A stretch of 64,000 nucleotides of DNA from VAZQ01 sp963840535 (GCA_963840535.1 CAWIZJ010000044.1:1-64000), one strand, 5' to 3'; shown: positions 35,696-44,700, counted from the first letter of the stretch. The notes: generated by a model not told the origin, from the sequence alone. Numbers and translations are program-made.

Positions 35696-36008
35696 GTAGG
35701 ACCGGGGGGCTGTCGGGATCTAGCCGTCCTATCCGGACCTTGCTGTATGTACCGTATCGTAGTACAATTTGCCCACAAAATGGGACATGAGCAGGCGCTT
35801 TATCAGGCCAGTGCTCGGACCGGCAACAAGATTGAGCCTCTCGCCCGAGACGGCAAGGCTACGTTTCGGGGGGCAGGACGACGCAAGTAGAGGTGTTCCG
35901 GTTTGCCGCTGAAGTTATGGGAGCGCAAACGTGGAATCCCATGTCAGGAGCACTTCCGGTTCGCGATGAACTCCAATGACTTCTACGTTTACGGCAATAT
36001 ACGCGACA
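35696..36008. other. Intergenic stretch in accessory region
   Basis: No convincing gene. It contains a promoter with an embedded inverted repeat (35740-35768) and, after it, a short plus-strand frame from an ATG at 35788 of about 34 codons (MGHEQALYQASART...), ending at 35890, which I cannot support as coding. Confidence 0.4.
35740..35768 (+). promoter_or_regulatory. Promoter with embedded operator-like inverted repeat
   Basis: TTGCTG (35740-35745) and TACAAT (35763-35768) are exactly 17 bases apart. A perfect inverted repeat TGTAC-N9-GTACA (35748-35766) covers the spacer and the -10 element, as a repressor operator would. No clear gene follows, so this may be a leftover of a lost regulated gene. 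Confidence 0.5.
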
Positions 36009-36345
36009 TCATGACTGGGGAAGCGATCCAGGCAGAAGCCCGCGTGCATGGCCAGCTCGCAGCGGTTGAGCCGACACCGTTCCGTCGCGGTTCTTCACGA
36101 CCTTGTCTGGCGGGACCGCGATCCATGCGCCATTGACTTTGACCTCGTAATGGTCGCCAGCCACTCGGCCGGAGGTCGGACGGCAGTCTGAGAGACTGCA
36201 GCATGACACCTTGGTGTCGGGCCTCGCCAATTGCTGATAGAAATCCTGGTGCCATTTGTGATGGTCGTGGCCGATATGGCCTTCCTGCGCCAAGGCTCCT
36301 GTGGACAGAAAGACAAGAGGTAAGGATTGTCCGCACTGGAAGCAG
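36009..36345 (-). CDS. Small secreted protein with CCSLSDCRPTSGR motif, damaged
   Basis: The mature part reads QEGHIGHDHHKWHQDFYQQL, RPDTKVSCCSLSDCRPTSGR, GDHYEVKVNGAWIAVPPDKVV, a pattern I recall from small exported proteins of rhizobia with no assigned role. Upstream in the same frame LPLVFLSTGALA looks like the end of a signal peptide, but no start codon is reachable without a frame change. The C-terminus also diverges from the expected Cys-containing end. The His/Cys richness suggests metal binding, which is only a guess. It may be a decaying gene in the accessory insertion. Confidence 0.55.
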
Positions 36346-36510
36346 GATGCCGGACTATGTCTCGGACCGCTGTGATGGCCATCACACAGTGACGCTCAGC
36401 CGAGAGCTTGTAAGCCTGACCCTTTGACCGGCGTGAGCGATATTGGCCTTAGGGGCAGTGAGGGCGAAACCACATTGCGCCCCGAAGCAAGGCCCTGGCT
36501 CGGATGTACG

Positions 36511-36750
36511 AATAAACCCATCGAAAATCGGCGAATCTACCTTCGTGTCTCAACCCTCGACCAGACCACCGCCAACCAGGAACGCGAGGTGCGCGAGATC
36601 GCCGGCCGCATGGGCTGCGAGATCGTCAAGGTCTACAAGGACCATGGCATCAGCGGCACGACGGGTCGGGACAAGCGCCCGGCTTTTAACGCTCTATGCC
36701 GCAATGCAACCAGGCGTCAGGTCGACATGGTTATGGCGTGGTCGGTTGAT
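36511..36750 (+). pseudogene. Truncated serine recombinase (resolvase N-terminal domain)
   Basis: The frame NKPIENRRIYLRVSTLDQTT, ANQEREVREIAGRMGCEIVK, VYKDHGISG, GRDKRPAFNAL and DMVMAWSVD is the N-terminal catalytic domain of a resolvase/invertase, with the nucleophile Ser in YLRVST. It has no proper start codon and stops matching the family after WSVD, where it meets the 3' end of the HTH gene on the other strand. The DNA-binding C-terminal half is missing. It is a remnant of a mobile element. Confidence 0.85.
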
Positions 36751-37388
36751 CAACCGGTCGCCCGCAACCGCCTCCACCACGACCTCCGCGGCGGCCGCGA
36801 ATTCATTCTCAGCGCTTGCTCGCGCCAAGCATCGCGGTCGCGGCGCATATCTACGAGCGCACTCTGCAAGTCGGCGAGCCGGTCGTACAGCCGTTGCTCG
36901 GCCAGAGAAGCGCGTCGGCGCAATTCGACATCGTCAAGGTGGTGCAGCGTTGCATCAGTGACCGCCGCTGCGGCTTCACAGGGCATCGCATTGGAGCCAT
37001 CTGCGGAGGGCAGTTCGTCACTGCGGGCTGCAGCGGATTGGACACATTGGGGTTGGGCGGGCTCTATTTGCTCGCCGAGTTCATTGGGTGCATAGGTCAT
37101 GCCGTTGCTTACCGGTGCGCTGGTTGCTGTGCTGCGCTCGATCACGGTCCGCAGCTCGGCGACCAGTGTGTTCGTCACGGCATCCGGTGGTGTGTGAGGA
37201 GGCAACGCCTCGGTGCTTGCCGCGTCAGACGCAACGGGCGGGAATACTCTGTGCAGCTCGGCTGCCTCGACGTGCCAAGTCCCGCGGTCATCCTTGGTGC
37301 CGGAAATCCGGCCGTCCTTCACTGCGCACTTCACTGCGCTCTTGTTGACGCCGCACGCCTTCGCAGCCTCGGCAAGGGTATAGCTCAT
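36750..37388 (-). CDS. HTH DNA-binding protein of mobile-element type
   Basis: A 212-residue protein. Its first 45 residues are a MerR/excisionase-like helix-turn-helix (LAEAAKACGVNKSAVKCAVKDGRISG, shown as LAEAAKACGVNKS and KDGRISG) followed by a beta hairpin (GTWHVEAAELHRVFPP). A long Ala/Pro-rich linker leads to a coiled coil (RLADLQSALVDMRRDRDAWREQA) and a basic tail RRSWWRRLRATG. This architecture is frequent beside recombinases and in plasmid-borne regions of alphaproteobacteria; a KfrA- or entry-exclusion-like annotation is common, but the role is not established. It abuts the truncated recombinase. Confidence 0.75.
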   Translation of the reverse strand: MSYTLAEAAKACGVNKSAVKCAVKDGRISGTKDDRGTWHVEAAELHRVFPPVASDAASTEALPPHTPPDAVTNTLVAELRTVIERSTATSAPVSNGMTYAPNELGEQIEPAQPQCVQSAAARSDELPSADGSNAMPCEAAAAVTDATLHHLDDVELRRRASLAEQRLYDRLADLQSALVDMRRDRDAWREQALRMNSRPPRRSWWRRLRATG

Positions 37389-37690
37389 GGTGGTGCGTCT
37401 CACTGCAATGGACGAGGCGCGCACCATGGCAGCGCAATGGTTAACAGCGGCTTTCTTGCCTCGCGCCGCCGACCAGGCGAGACCGGCCCAGGCGACGATT
37501 GCCAAGCTCCCAGACCAACCTGGATTTCTGGATTTCTGGGGGCTAAGTAGTTGACCTCCCCTCCATTACTTGGCCTACCCGATTAACCTCAAATTAAATG
37601 GTTGCAGAACACATATCGAACATATAGGGTCTGTTCATGATTTGTTTCGGTGAGTCTTTTTTGCGACCGCCGCAACCGGGGAAACGCGAG
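37389..37690. other. Intergenic region upstream of lexA
   Basis: The left part is the right border of the accessory insertion and contains a short tandem duplication (ctggatttctggatttctgg near 37522). The right part holds the lexA operators and promoter. No gene is seen. Confidence 0.5.
37602..37647 (+). promoter_or_regulatory. lexA promoter with one perfect and one near LexA box
   Basis: GAAC-acatatc-GAAC (37607-37621) is the reverse complement of the alphaproteobacterial SOS box GTTC-N7-GTTC. A second site GTTC-atgattt-GTTT (37633-37647) matches with one mismatch. A possible promoter, TTGCAG (37602) and TAGGGT after about 17 bases, overlaps the first box, so LexA would repress its own gene. 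Confidence 0.85.
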
Positions 37691-38392
37691 ATGCTGACGC
37701 GGAAACAGTTCGAACTGCTGCGCTTCATTCATGAGCGCCTGAAGGAGGCGGGCGTGCCGCCGTCCTTCGACGAGATGAAGGACGCGCTCGACCTGCGTTC
37801 GAAGTCCGGAATCCATCGCCTGATCACGGCACTCGAGGAGCGCGGCTTCATCCGGCGGCTGCCTAATCGGGCACGCGCGATCGAGGTGATCAAGCTTCCG
37901 GATTCGGTCGCGCACGGCATCGGCTCGACGCGCACGCGCGGTTTCACACCCAGCGTCATCGAAGGCAACCTCGGCCGCGTGCGCGCGACCTCCGAAGAGG
38001 AAGGTGGCCGGCCGGTCGCCGTCCCGGTCATGGGCCGCATCGCCGCCGGGACTCCGATCGAGGCGATCCAGACCAGGAGCCACATCATCAACATGCCCGC
38101 CGACGTGCTCTCGACCGGCGAGCATTTCGCGCTCGAAGTGCGCGGCGACAGCATGATCGAGGCCGGCATCCTCGACGGGGACATCGCGCTCATCAAGAAG
38201 ACCGATGGTGCCGATACCGGCGATATCGTGGTCGCTTTGATCGACGACGAAGAGGCAACCCTCAAGCGCTTCCGCCGGCGCGGCGCCTCGATCGCGCTCG
38301 AGCCGGCCAACACCGCTTACGAGGTACGGATTCTCCCCCCCAATCGCGTGCGCATCCAGGGCAAGCTGGTGGGGTTGTTTCGCCGATACTGA
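37691..38392 (+). CDS. lexA: LexA repressor/protease
   Basis: SOS master repressor, 233 residues, intact. The winged-helix N-terminal domain has LTRKQFELLRFIHERL and SFDEMKDALDLRSKSGIHRLI (recognition helix region). The self-cleavage bond is Ala119-Gly120 in VMGRIAAGTP, and the Ser-Lys dyad is Ser154 (VRGDSMIEAG) and Lys192 (EEATLKRF). The start at 37691 gives the family-typical MLTRKQ; an earlier ATG at 37637 is unlikely because it overlaps the second operator. It is autoregulated through the boxes just upstream. Confidence 0.96.
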   Translation: MLTRKQFELLRFIHERLKEAGVPPSFDEMKDALDLRSKSGIHRLITALEERGFIRRLPNRARAIEVIKLPDSVAHGIGSTRTRGFTPSVIEGNLGRVRATSEEEGGRPVAVPVMGRIAAGTPIEAIQTRSHIINMPADVLSTGEHFALEVRGDSMIEAGILDGDIALIKKTDGADTGDIVVALIDDEEATLKRFRRRGASIALEPANTAYEVRILPPNRVRIQGKLVGLFRRY

Positions 38393-38395
38393 CGC

Positions 38396-38806
38396 TCACA
38401 CCTGCTTCTCGTTGGCATGAATCGCAGCGAGCCCGGTTACCCATGGCAGCGCTGAACGGAACCAGTTTTGCCGTTTAGGCACGAACTGGTCGCGCTGGCG
38501 CAAGATTCCGACGCGCACCATGTAGGACGGCTGCGGACCGTCACCCGGCGTGGTGGAATAGATCGGCGAGCCGCAGCGGGGACAGAAAGCCTGAACGCGC
38601 GGATTGCCGCTGTCCGCCGTTGTCTTCAGGTAGGAGGTCGGTTCTCCTGACATTCTGAGCGTCGTGCCAGGGACAGGAACCGATACACGGAACGCCGAGC
38701 CCGTCCCTGCCTGGCAGTCGGTGCAATGGCAGACCGTCGTTTTCTCCGGATCGGCTTCGCCTTCGAGCGTGACGTAGCCGCAGTGGCATGCACCATCGAT
38801 TTTCAT
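38396..38806 (-). CDS. GFA-domain (glutathione-dependent formaldehyde-activating-like) protein
   Basis: A 136-residue zinc-binding protein with the GFA cysteine pattern: Cys7 and Cys9 in GACHCGY, Cys26, Cys28 and Cys31 in TVCHCTDCQ, then FCPRCGSPIYSTT. Members relate to S-(hydroxymethyl)glutathione synthase, but most paralogues have no proven activity. It ends three bases after the lexA stop on the opposite strand and lies downstream of comEC, about 110 bases away, in the same direction as comEC. Confidence 0.88.
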   Translation of the reverse strand: MKIDGACHCGYVTLEGEADPEKTTVCHCTDCQAGTGSAFRVSVPVPGTTLRMSGEPTSYLKTTADSGNPRVQAFCPRCGSPIYSTTPGDGPQPSYMVRVGILRQRDQFVPKRQNWFRSALPWVTGLAAIHANEKQV

Positions 38807-38916
38807 TGCCTTGTCCCTTTTCCGCCTGGTTTGGCGCGATTGGCGTGGAGAGGGTATTCCGGCTCGGGTCGCGCCGGCAACGGATGACTCGAGCGCTGGC
38901 GCCGCTTCCAGGCGGC

Positions 38917-41202
38917 TCAATCGCCCAGCTCCAAGTCCTCCGCTCGCGGGGTGGCATCGCGCAGCTGTGGGCCTGCAGGTCGTGACGGGCTCGCCTGCGC
39001 CGCCTCGACGCGTGGCCGAATGGCTGGAGCCCATGGGCGGTCGTAGCCCGCGGGGCGCGCCGGCGTAATCTCGAAATTCTCCCCGACGCGCCGCAGGGAC
39101 ATCGCGCCCGAGCGCTGCAGAGTTTGGCGGTCCACCACCAGCGCGGCACAGTCCGGTGGGGCTTCGCGGGAGGTCACCACCAGAACGGCACGTCGGCAAT
39201 CCTCTTCGAAGGCTTCGATCGTCTTTGCAAATGCGACCAGGGAGCCGTCGCGCAGCCGCCCAATGCAGCCCGCCGCGTCGCAGCGGATACCGTGGCCGAG
39301 GGAACCGTCCTTGGGCGTGCGCACATCGGCATCGGCGGCCAGCCATTCGCGGAACGCAAACGCATCGCTGCCGGTTCTGACCATGGACAGGCGACCGTCG
39401 GCGCCCCGCACCGCGACCGCGTTACCGTCGGCCGTGATCAGCACATCCGGCTGGGACGAGCGGATCATCAGCACCACGGCGGCGCCGATCAGGAACCCGC
39501 CCACGAGTCGCAGCGGCGTCCTGAGCAGGAAGAGCACCACCAGCCCGGCGGCACAGATCAGCAGCGGCCCCGCTCCGAACGCCGCCATGCGGCCGATCGC
39601 GCCCGGAAAGCTCGCGACCCAGAGCGCAACGGTCATCATCCACTCGACGCCATGGCCCATCAGGCGCCAGAACGTCCCGTCAACGCCAAAGGGCATGGTG
39701 AGCACGCCGAGAATGCCCATCGGCATGATCCAGGCCGATACCAGCGGCATGGTCAGGAGGTTCGAAACCAGGCCGTACGGAGATATGCGGTGGAAGTGAT
39801 AGGCGATGAACGGAATGGTGGCGGTACCGGCGAGCAGGGACACCAGTGCCAGGCCGGTGATTTCCCGGCCGCCCCAAAGGGCGATGCGTACGCCGATCGG
39901 GGTCTCGCGCGCCCGGCTCATCCACGGCAGTCCGCCTTGGTATCCGGCGACGAGCGCCAGCGTCGCCGCAAACGACATCTGGAAGCCGGGATGAACAACC
40001 GCCTCGGGGGCCAACAGCAGGACGCAGAAGGCTGCGACCGTCAGTGTGCGCAGCGTCAGCGTCGGGCGATCGACCATCACGCCGACGAGCACGATGGCGA
40101 TCATCACGAAGGAACGCTGGGTGGCAACCTCGGCGCCGGACAGGAGCAGATAGAAGGTGGCGGCGCCCAGTGCCACAAGAGCCGCCCATTTCTTTATGGA
40201 ATGGCGGCTGGCGAACGCCGGCATCAAGGCGAACAGCGCGCGCAACACAAAGAACACGATCCCGGCAACCACAGCCATGTGGTAGCCGGAGATGGAAAGC
40301 ACATGCGCGATGCCGGACACGTACATCGCCTCGCTCACCGGGGTCGAGATGGCATCGCGCTTGCCCGTGATCAACGCCGAGGCTATCGCCCCGCCGTCCC
40401 CGGGCACATCGGCGCGGATACGCTTGTCGATCGCCTCACGCATGCCGTCGATGGCCATAGCGTACCGCAGCCTCAGCGGTGGGGGCGCCGGAGGCTCGAC
40501 CGTGCGGATGCGCCCGAGCACGAAGCCCGATGCGCCGATGCGCTGGAAGTAGAGGTCGCGCGCGAAGTCGTAGCCGCCCGGTCGCAAGGGCTCGAGCGGC
40601 GGCGACAACCGTGCCTTGAACTCGACGAAGCTGCCGATGGCCGGCGCCGTACCCTTGCGCACCGACACGCGCACCCGCTCGAGCTTCTCCTCCAGGCGCG
40701 GCCCGGTGATCCGCTCGACCCGCACGACGACACGGTCGGAGCGTTCGCGCTCTTCCCGCCCCTCGACGAAGCCGGCGACCTCGACGTTCCAGAGCGGGAT
40801 CGTGAGCACCGGATGGGCGATGACGGCACGCTTGATGGTGCCGGCGGCAAAGCCCGCCGCCACCGCCGCCAGGCCCAGCGCGAGTGGAAAGGCGATTGGC
40901 CGCGCCCGGAGCTGGATCGAAGCTGCAATGGTGGCGACCAGCAGGAGCGCGGTTGCCCAGGGGTCGGGCTCCCGCTCGATGCCGAAATAGATGACGGCGC
41001 CGCTGCCGAATCCGATCGCAAGCCACGGCACCAGCCGACCGGGTCCTACCTCGATCGCCGCCCATGCACGCAACTGCTGGGCGATGCGGCGCACATGATC
41101 GGTGAGCCAGCTCGACCATGCCAGGGCAGGCCTGCGTCCAACCGCGGCCGGCCATTGGCGCCAAGTCTCGGCGCGTCCGCGTGCTCGGCCCGGCTTTGCC
41201 AT
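38917..41202 (-). CDS. comEC: ComEC/Rec2-family DNA uptake membrane protein
   Basis: An inner-membrane channel protein of 761 residues for transport of single-stranded DNA during transformation. The N-terminal third has two membrane helices and a soluble OB-like domain (VEVAGFVEGREERERSDRVVVRVERI, in parts). The competence domain has HVLSISGYHMAVVAGIVFF, LLLSGAEVATQRSFVM, HPGFQMSFAATLALV and some eight further helices. The C-terminal part (from VLITADGNAVAVRG) is a reduced beta-lactamase-like region without the HxHxDH metal motif. It is normal in this gene neighbourhood even in species not known to be competent. Confidence 0.9.
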   Translation of the reverse strand: MAKPGRARGRAETWRQWPAAVGRRPALAWSSWLTDHVRRIAQQLRAWAAIEVGPGRLVPWLAIGFGSGAVIYFGIEREPDPWATALLLVATIAASIQLRARPIAFPLALGLAAVAAGFAAGTIKRAVIAHPVLTIPLWNVEVAGFVEGREERERSDRVVVRVERITGPRLEEKLERVRVSVRKGTAPAIGSFVEFKARLSPPLEPLRPGGYDFARDLYFQRIGASGFVLGRIRTVEPPAPPPLRLRYAMAIDGMREAIDKRIRADVPGDGGAIASALITGKRDAISTPVSEAMYVSGIAHVLSISGYHMAVVAGIVFFVLRALFALMPAFASRHSIKKWAALVALGAATFYLLLSGAEVATQRSFVMIAIVLVGVMVDRPTLTLRTLTVAAFCVLLLAPEAVVHPGFQMSFAATLALVAGYQGGLPWMSRARETPIGVRIALWGGREITGLALVSLLAGTATIPFIAYHFHRISPYGLVSNLLTMPLVSAWIMPMGILGVLTMPFGVDGTFWRLMGHGVEWMMTVALWVASFPGAIGRMAAFGAGPLLICAAGLVVLFLLRTPLRLVGGFLIGAAVVLMIRSSQPDVLITADGNAVAVRGADGRLSMVRTGSDAFAFREWLAADADVRTPKDGSLGHGIRCDAAGCIGRLRDGSLVAFAKTIEAFEEDCRRAVLVVTSREAPPDCAALVVDRQTLQRSGAMSLRRVGENFEITPARPAGYDRPWAPAIRPRVEAAQASPSRPAGPQLRDATPRAEDLELGD

Positions 41203-41305
41203 CGCTCGCCCCCACCGCCCGCACCAGCTCTGCCGGCACTATCGCACACGAGAGCAGGACCTTGGAGTACCCACGCGGGCGTCCGCGAGACATGGTCGGA
41301 CGCCG

Positions 41306-43021
41306 TCATCTCCCTGGTCGAGCCGACGGCGGAACCGTACTCCTTCCGCCTTGCACCTTGGCCCAGGTATCGCGCAGGCCGACCGTGCGATTGAACACCA
41401 GGTGGCCGGGCCGCGAGTCGGTGTCTAGGCAGAAATAACCCTGACGCTCGAATTGTACCGCTTCGCCCGTTCGAATCGTTGCCAGCACGGGTTCGACGCG
41501 GGCCTTGGCGAGGACCTCGCGTGAGCCGGCATTGAGGTCGTGAGCAAAGTCCGCAGCGTTCGGGTCGGGGCGCGCGAACAGCTGGTTGTACAGGCGGATC
41601 TCGGCAGGCACGGCATCGGAAGCCGATACCCAATGCAGCGTGCCCCGGACCTTGCGGCCATCAGGGGCGTTGCCGCCGCGGGTCGCTGGATCGTAGCTGC
41701 AGCGCAACTCGATCACTTCGCCGGCGGCATTCTTCACGACGTCGCGGCAGGTGACGAAATAGGCGTATCGCAGTCGCACCTCGCGCCCGGGAGACAGCCG
41801 AAAGAACTTCTTCGGCGGGTGCTCCATGAAGTCCTCGAGCTCCACATAGAGCTCTCGTCCGAACCGGATCTTCCGCGTGCCGGCCGTCGGATCGTCGGGG
41901 TGATTGACGGCCTCAAGCTCCTCGAACCGGCCTTCGGGGTAGTTCTCGAGCACGATCTTCAGCGGGCGAAGGACCGCCATCCGCCGCAACGCGGTCCTGT
42001 TCAGGACCTCGCGGACCGAGAAGTCGAGCATGGCGAGGTCGACCACACTGTTGGCCTTGGCAACACCGACGCGCTTGACCAGATCGCGAAGTGCCTCCGC
42101 GGGTACCCCGCGCCGGCGCAGACCGGCGAGCGTCGGCATGCGCGGATCGTCCCAACCCTCGACGTGACCGCCGCGCACCAGCTCGGTCAGCACGCGCTTT
42201 GAGAGGACGGTATATGTGAGGTTCAGGCGCGCGAACTCGTATTGCCGGGGCCGTGACGGAACCGGAAGATGGTCGAGCAGCCAGTCGTACAAGGGCCGGT
42301 GATCCTCGAATTCCAGCGTGCAGATGGAATGGGTAATGTGTTCGATGGCGTCCGACTGTCCGTGGGCGAAGTCGTAGCTCGGATAAATGCACCACTGCGT
42401 GCCGGTGCGCGGGTGGCTGACATGCAGGATGCGATAGAGTACCGGATCACGCAGATTGATGTTGCCGGACGCCATGTCGATCTTGGCGCGCAACACGCGA
42501 GCGCCGTTCGGAAACTCGCCCACCCGCATGCGCCTGAACAGGTCGAGGTTCTCCTCCACGGTTCGATCGCGATAGGGGCTGTTCCTTCCAGGCTCGGTCA
42601 GCGTGCCACGCGCGGCACGGATCTCGTCTTGCGACTGGTCGTCGACGTAGGCCTTGCCGGACCGGATCAGGTGCTCGGCCCACTGATAGAGCAGCTCGAA
42701 GTAGTCGGAAGCATGATAGAGGTGCGGCCCCCAGTCGAATCCAAGCCAGCGCACATCGCGCTCGATCGCTTCGATATACTCCTGCTCCTCCTTGACGGGA
42801 TTGGTGTCGTCGAAACGCAGATGACAGCGGCCGCCGAACTCCTGCGCGATGCCGAAATTGAGACAGATCGCCTTGGCATGGCCGACATGGAGATAGCCGT
42901 TGGGCTCCGGCGGAAAGCGGGTCACCACCGTGTTGTGGCGCCGAGCATCCAGATCCGCCTGGACGATGTCGCGAATGAAATCGCGCCCCGGTTCTGCGAC
43001 GGCGGTTTCAGTCACTGCCAT
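41306..43021 (-). CDS. glnS: Glutaminyl-tRNA synthetase
   Basis: A class I aminoacyl-tRNA synthetase of 571 residues, intact. The GlnRS-specific signature FPPEPNGYLHVGHAK (HVGH at 45-48) distinguishes it from GluRS, as do LRFDDTNPVKEEQEYI, LGFDWG, WCIYPSYDFAHGQSDAIEHITHSICTLEFEDHRPLY (in parts), NLTYTVLSKR (KMSKS-like) and the two C-terminal beta-barrels ending in RPGHLVFNRTVGLRDTW. It charges tRNA-Gln directly. No C-terminal YqeY extension is present. Most alphaproteobacteria lack GlnRS and use GatCAB, so its presence is notable. It is divergent from gltX. Confidence 0.94.
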   Translation of the reverse strand: MAVTETAVAEPGRDFIRDIVQADLDARRHNTVVTRFPPEPNGYLHVGHAKAICLNFGIAQEFGGRCHLRFDDTNPVKEEQEYIEAIERDVRWLGFDWGPHLYHASDYFELLYQWAEHLIRSGKAYVDDQSQDEIRAARGTLTEPGRNSPYRDRTVEENLDLFRRMRVGEFPNGARVLRAKIDMASGNINLRDPVLYRILHVSHPRTGTQWCIYPSYDFAHGQSDAIEHITHSICTLEFEDHRPLYDWLLDHLPVPSRPRQYEFARLNLTYTVLSKRVLTELVRGGHVEGWDDPRMPTLAGLRRRGVPAEALRDLVKRVGVAKANSVVDLAMLDFSVREVLNRTALRRMAVLRPLKIVLENYPEGRFEELEAVNHPDDPTAGTRKIRFGRELYVELEDFMEHPPKKFFRLSPGREVRLRYAYFVTCRDVVKNAAGEVIELRCSYDPATRGGNAPDGRKVRGTLHWVSASDAVPAEIRLYNQLFARPDPNAADFAHDLNAGSREVLAKARVEPVLATIRTGEAVQFERQGYFCLDTDSRPGHLVFNRTVGLRDTWAKVQGGRSTVPPSARPGR

Positions 43022-43254
43022 GCTCCGCAAATCCTGAATTCACTTTTGCACGGCTGCGATCCAACCATGCCCTCCCCCCGACGTGACCGGCTCCCTTGCC
43101 GTAGCCGGTCGCACGCGCGTGAAGGCGCGGCCTACCAAATCTGCGGTTCAGCGCCAAGAGCGCAGGCCGGCCGCCCAAATGAAACCTTTGATCATCGATT
43201 GCCTTTCTGTGGTACAGGATTTTGCACGAGAGCAGGCTGTGGTCCTTCGCGGAT

Positions 43255-44700
43255 ATGAACGAGACCATCGTTACCCGTTTTGCGCCTTCGCCCACGGGCT
43301 TCCTTCACATCGGGGGCGCCCGCACTGCGCTGTTCAACTGGCTATACGCCCGGGGGCGCGGGGGCAAGATGCTGCTGCGGATCGAGGACACAGACCGCGA
43401 GCGATCGACGCAAGCCGCAATCGACGCCATCCTCGATGGACTCTCCTGGCTCGGCCTCGAGTGGGACGGCGAGACCATCTATCAATTCGCACGCTCGGCG
43501 CGCCATCGGGAGGTGGCGGAGGAGCTGCTGGCGTCTGGCCGCGCCTATCGTTGTTATGCGAGCCCGGAGGAGCTCGCAGCGATGCGCGAGAAGGCCCGCG
43601 CCGAGGGTCGCGCAAAGCTATATGACGGTCGCTGGCGCGAACGCGATCCGTCCGAGGCGGCACCGGGGGTCAAGCCGGTGATCCGGCTCAAGGCACCCCT
43701 GTCGGGCGAGACCACCCTCGACGACGAGGTGCAGGGCCTGATCACCTGGCAGAACGAAAATCTCGACGACATCGTGCTGCTGCGCTCGGACGGTACGCCG
43801 ACCTATATGCTCGCGGTCGTAGTCGATGACCACGACATGAACGTGACCCACGTGATCCGAGGCGCTGACCACCTCACCAATGCTGCGCGTCAGACCCAAA
43901 TCTACAACGCACTCGGCTGGAAAGTGCCGGTGATGGCGCACATACCGCTCATCCATGGACCGGATGGCTCCAAGCTGTCCAAGCGGCATGGCGCGCTCGG
44001 GGTCGATGCCTATCGGGCCATGGGGTATCTTCCATCCGCGATGCGCAACTATCTGGTGCGACTGGGCTGGAGCCACGGCGACCAGGAAATTTTTTCCACC
44101 GAGGAGATGATGGCGGCATTCGACCTTCCGCAGATCGGCCGCTCGCCCGCGCGCTTCGACTTGGTGAAGCTGGAAAGCCTCAACGGGCACTACATGCGCC
44201 AGTCCTCCAACGCCGATCTCCTGGCCGAGATCGAGCGGATGCTGCCGCACATCGCGGGCGGACCCGAGCTCGCCGTCAAGATCACTCCGGCGGTCCGCGG
44301 TCAGCTCATTGCCGCCATGCCGGGGCTCAAGGAACGCGCCAAGACTCTGGTCGAGCTAATCGAAGGGGCGCGCTTCATCGTGGCCGACCGCCCGCTGGCT
44401 CTCGACGACAAGGCAGCGGCCCTGCTGACATCCGAGGCGCGTCACCTGTTGGGAGATCTCTGGAGCGATCTGGACGAGGTCGAGCCATGGTCCGCTGAGG
44501 CAACAGAGCACGCCATCCGCGCCTTTGCCGAACGTAAACGGGTCAAGCTCGGAGCCGTCGCGCAGCCGCTGCGCGCTGCGCTCACCGGTCGCACCACATC
44601 ACCTCCCATCTTCGATGTGCTGGCGGTGCTGGGGAAGCGCGAGAGTCTCGACCGCGTGCGCGATCAGTCCGCGTCGGCCGTCCCGCACTACTCGCCTTAG
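43255..44700 (+). CDS. gltX: Glutamyl-tRNA synthetase
   Basis: GltX charges tRNA-Glu. The 481-residue protein is intact, with TRFAPSPTGFLHIGGARTALF (HIGG at 18-21), MLLRIEDTDRERST, GLEWDG, YMLAVVVDDHDMNVTHVIRGADHL (in parts), IHGPDGSKLSKRHGA with the KLSKR loop, and a helical anticodon-binding domain that ends LAVLGKRESLDR. The ATG at 43255 gives MNETIVTRFA. It is in its usual place between comEC and gltA, except that glnS has been added upstream on the other strand. Confidence 0.95.
   Translation: MNETIVTRFAPSPTGFLHIGGARTALFNWLYARGRGGKMLLRIEDTDRERSTQAAIDAILDGLSWLGLEWDGETIYQFARSARHREVAEELLASGRAYRCYASPEELAAMREKARAEGRAKLYDGRWRERDPSEAAPGVKPVIRLKAPLSGETTLDDEVQGLITWQNENLDDIVLLRSDGTPTYMLAVVVDDHDMNVTHVIRGADHLTNAARQTQIYNALGWKVPVMAHIPLIHGPDGSKLSKRHGALGVDAYRAMGYLPSAMRNYLVRLGWSHGDQEIFSTEEMMAAFDLPQIGRSPARFDLVKLESLNGHYMRQSSNADLLAEIERMLPHIAGGPELAVKITPAVRGQLIAAMPGLKERAKTLVELIEGARFIVADRPLALDDKAAALLTSEARHLLGDLWSDLDEVEPWSAEATEHAIRAFAERKRVKLGAVAQPLRAALTGRTTSPPIFDVLAVLGKRESLDRVRDQSASAVPHYSP

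Noticed and set aside
39124..41394. 756-codon open frame on the plus strand
   Set aside because: It is antisense to the well-supported comEC gene; it reflects high GC content and has no domain pattern.
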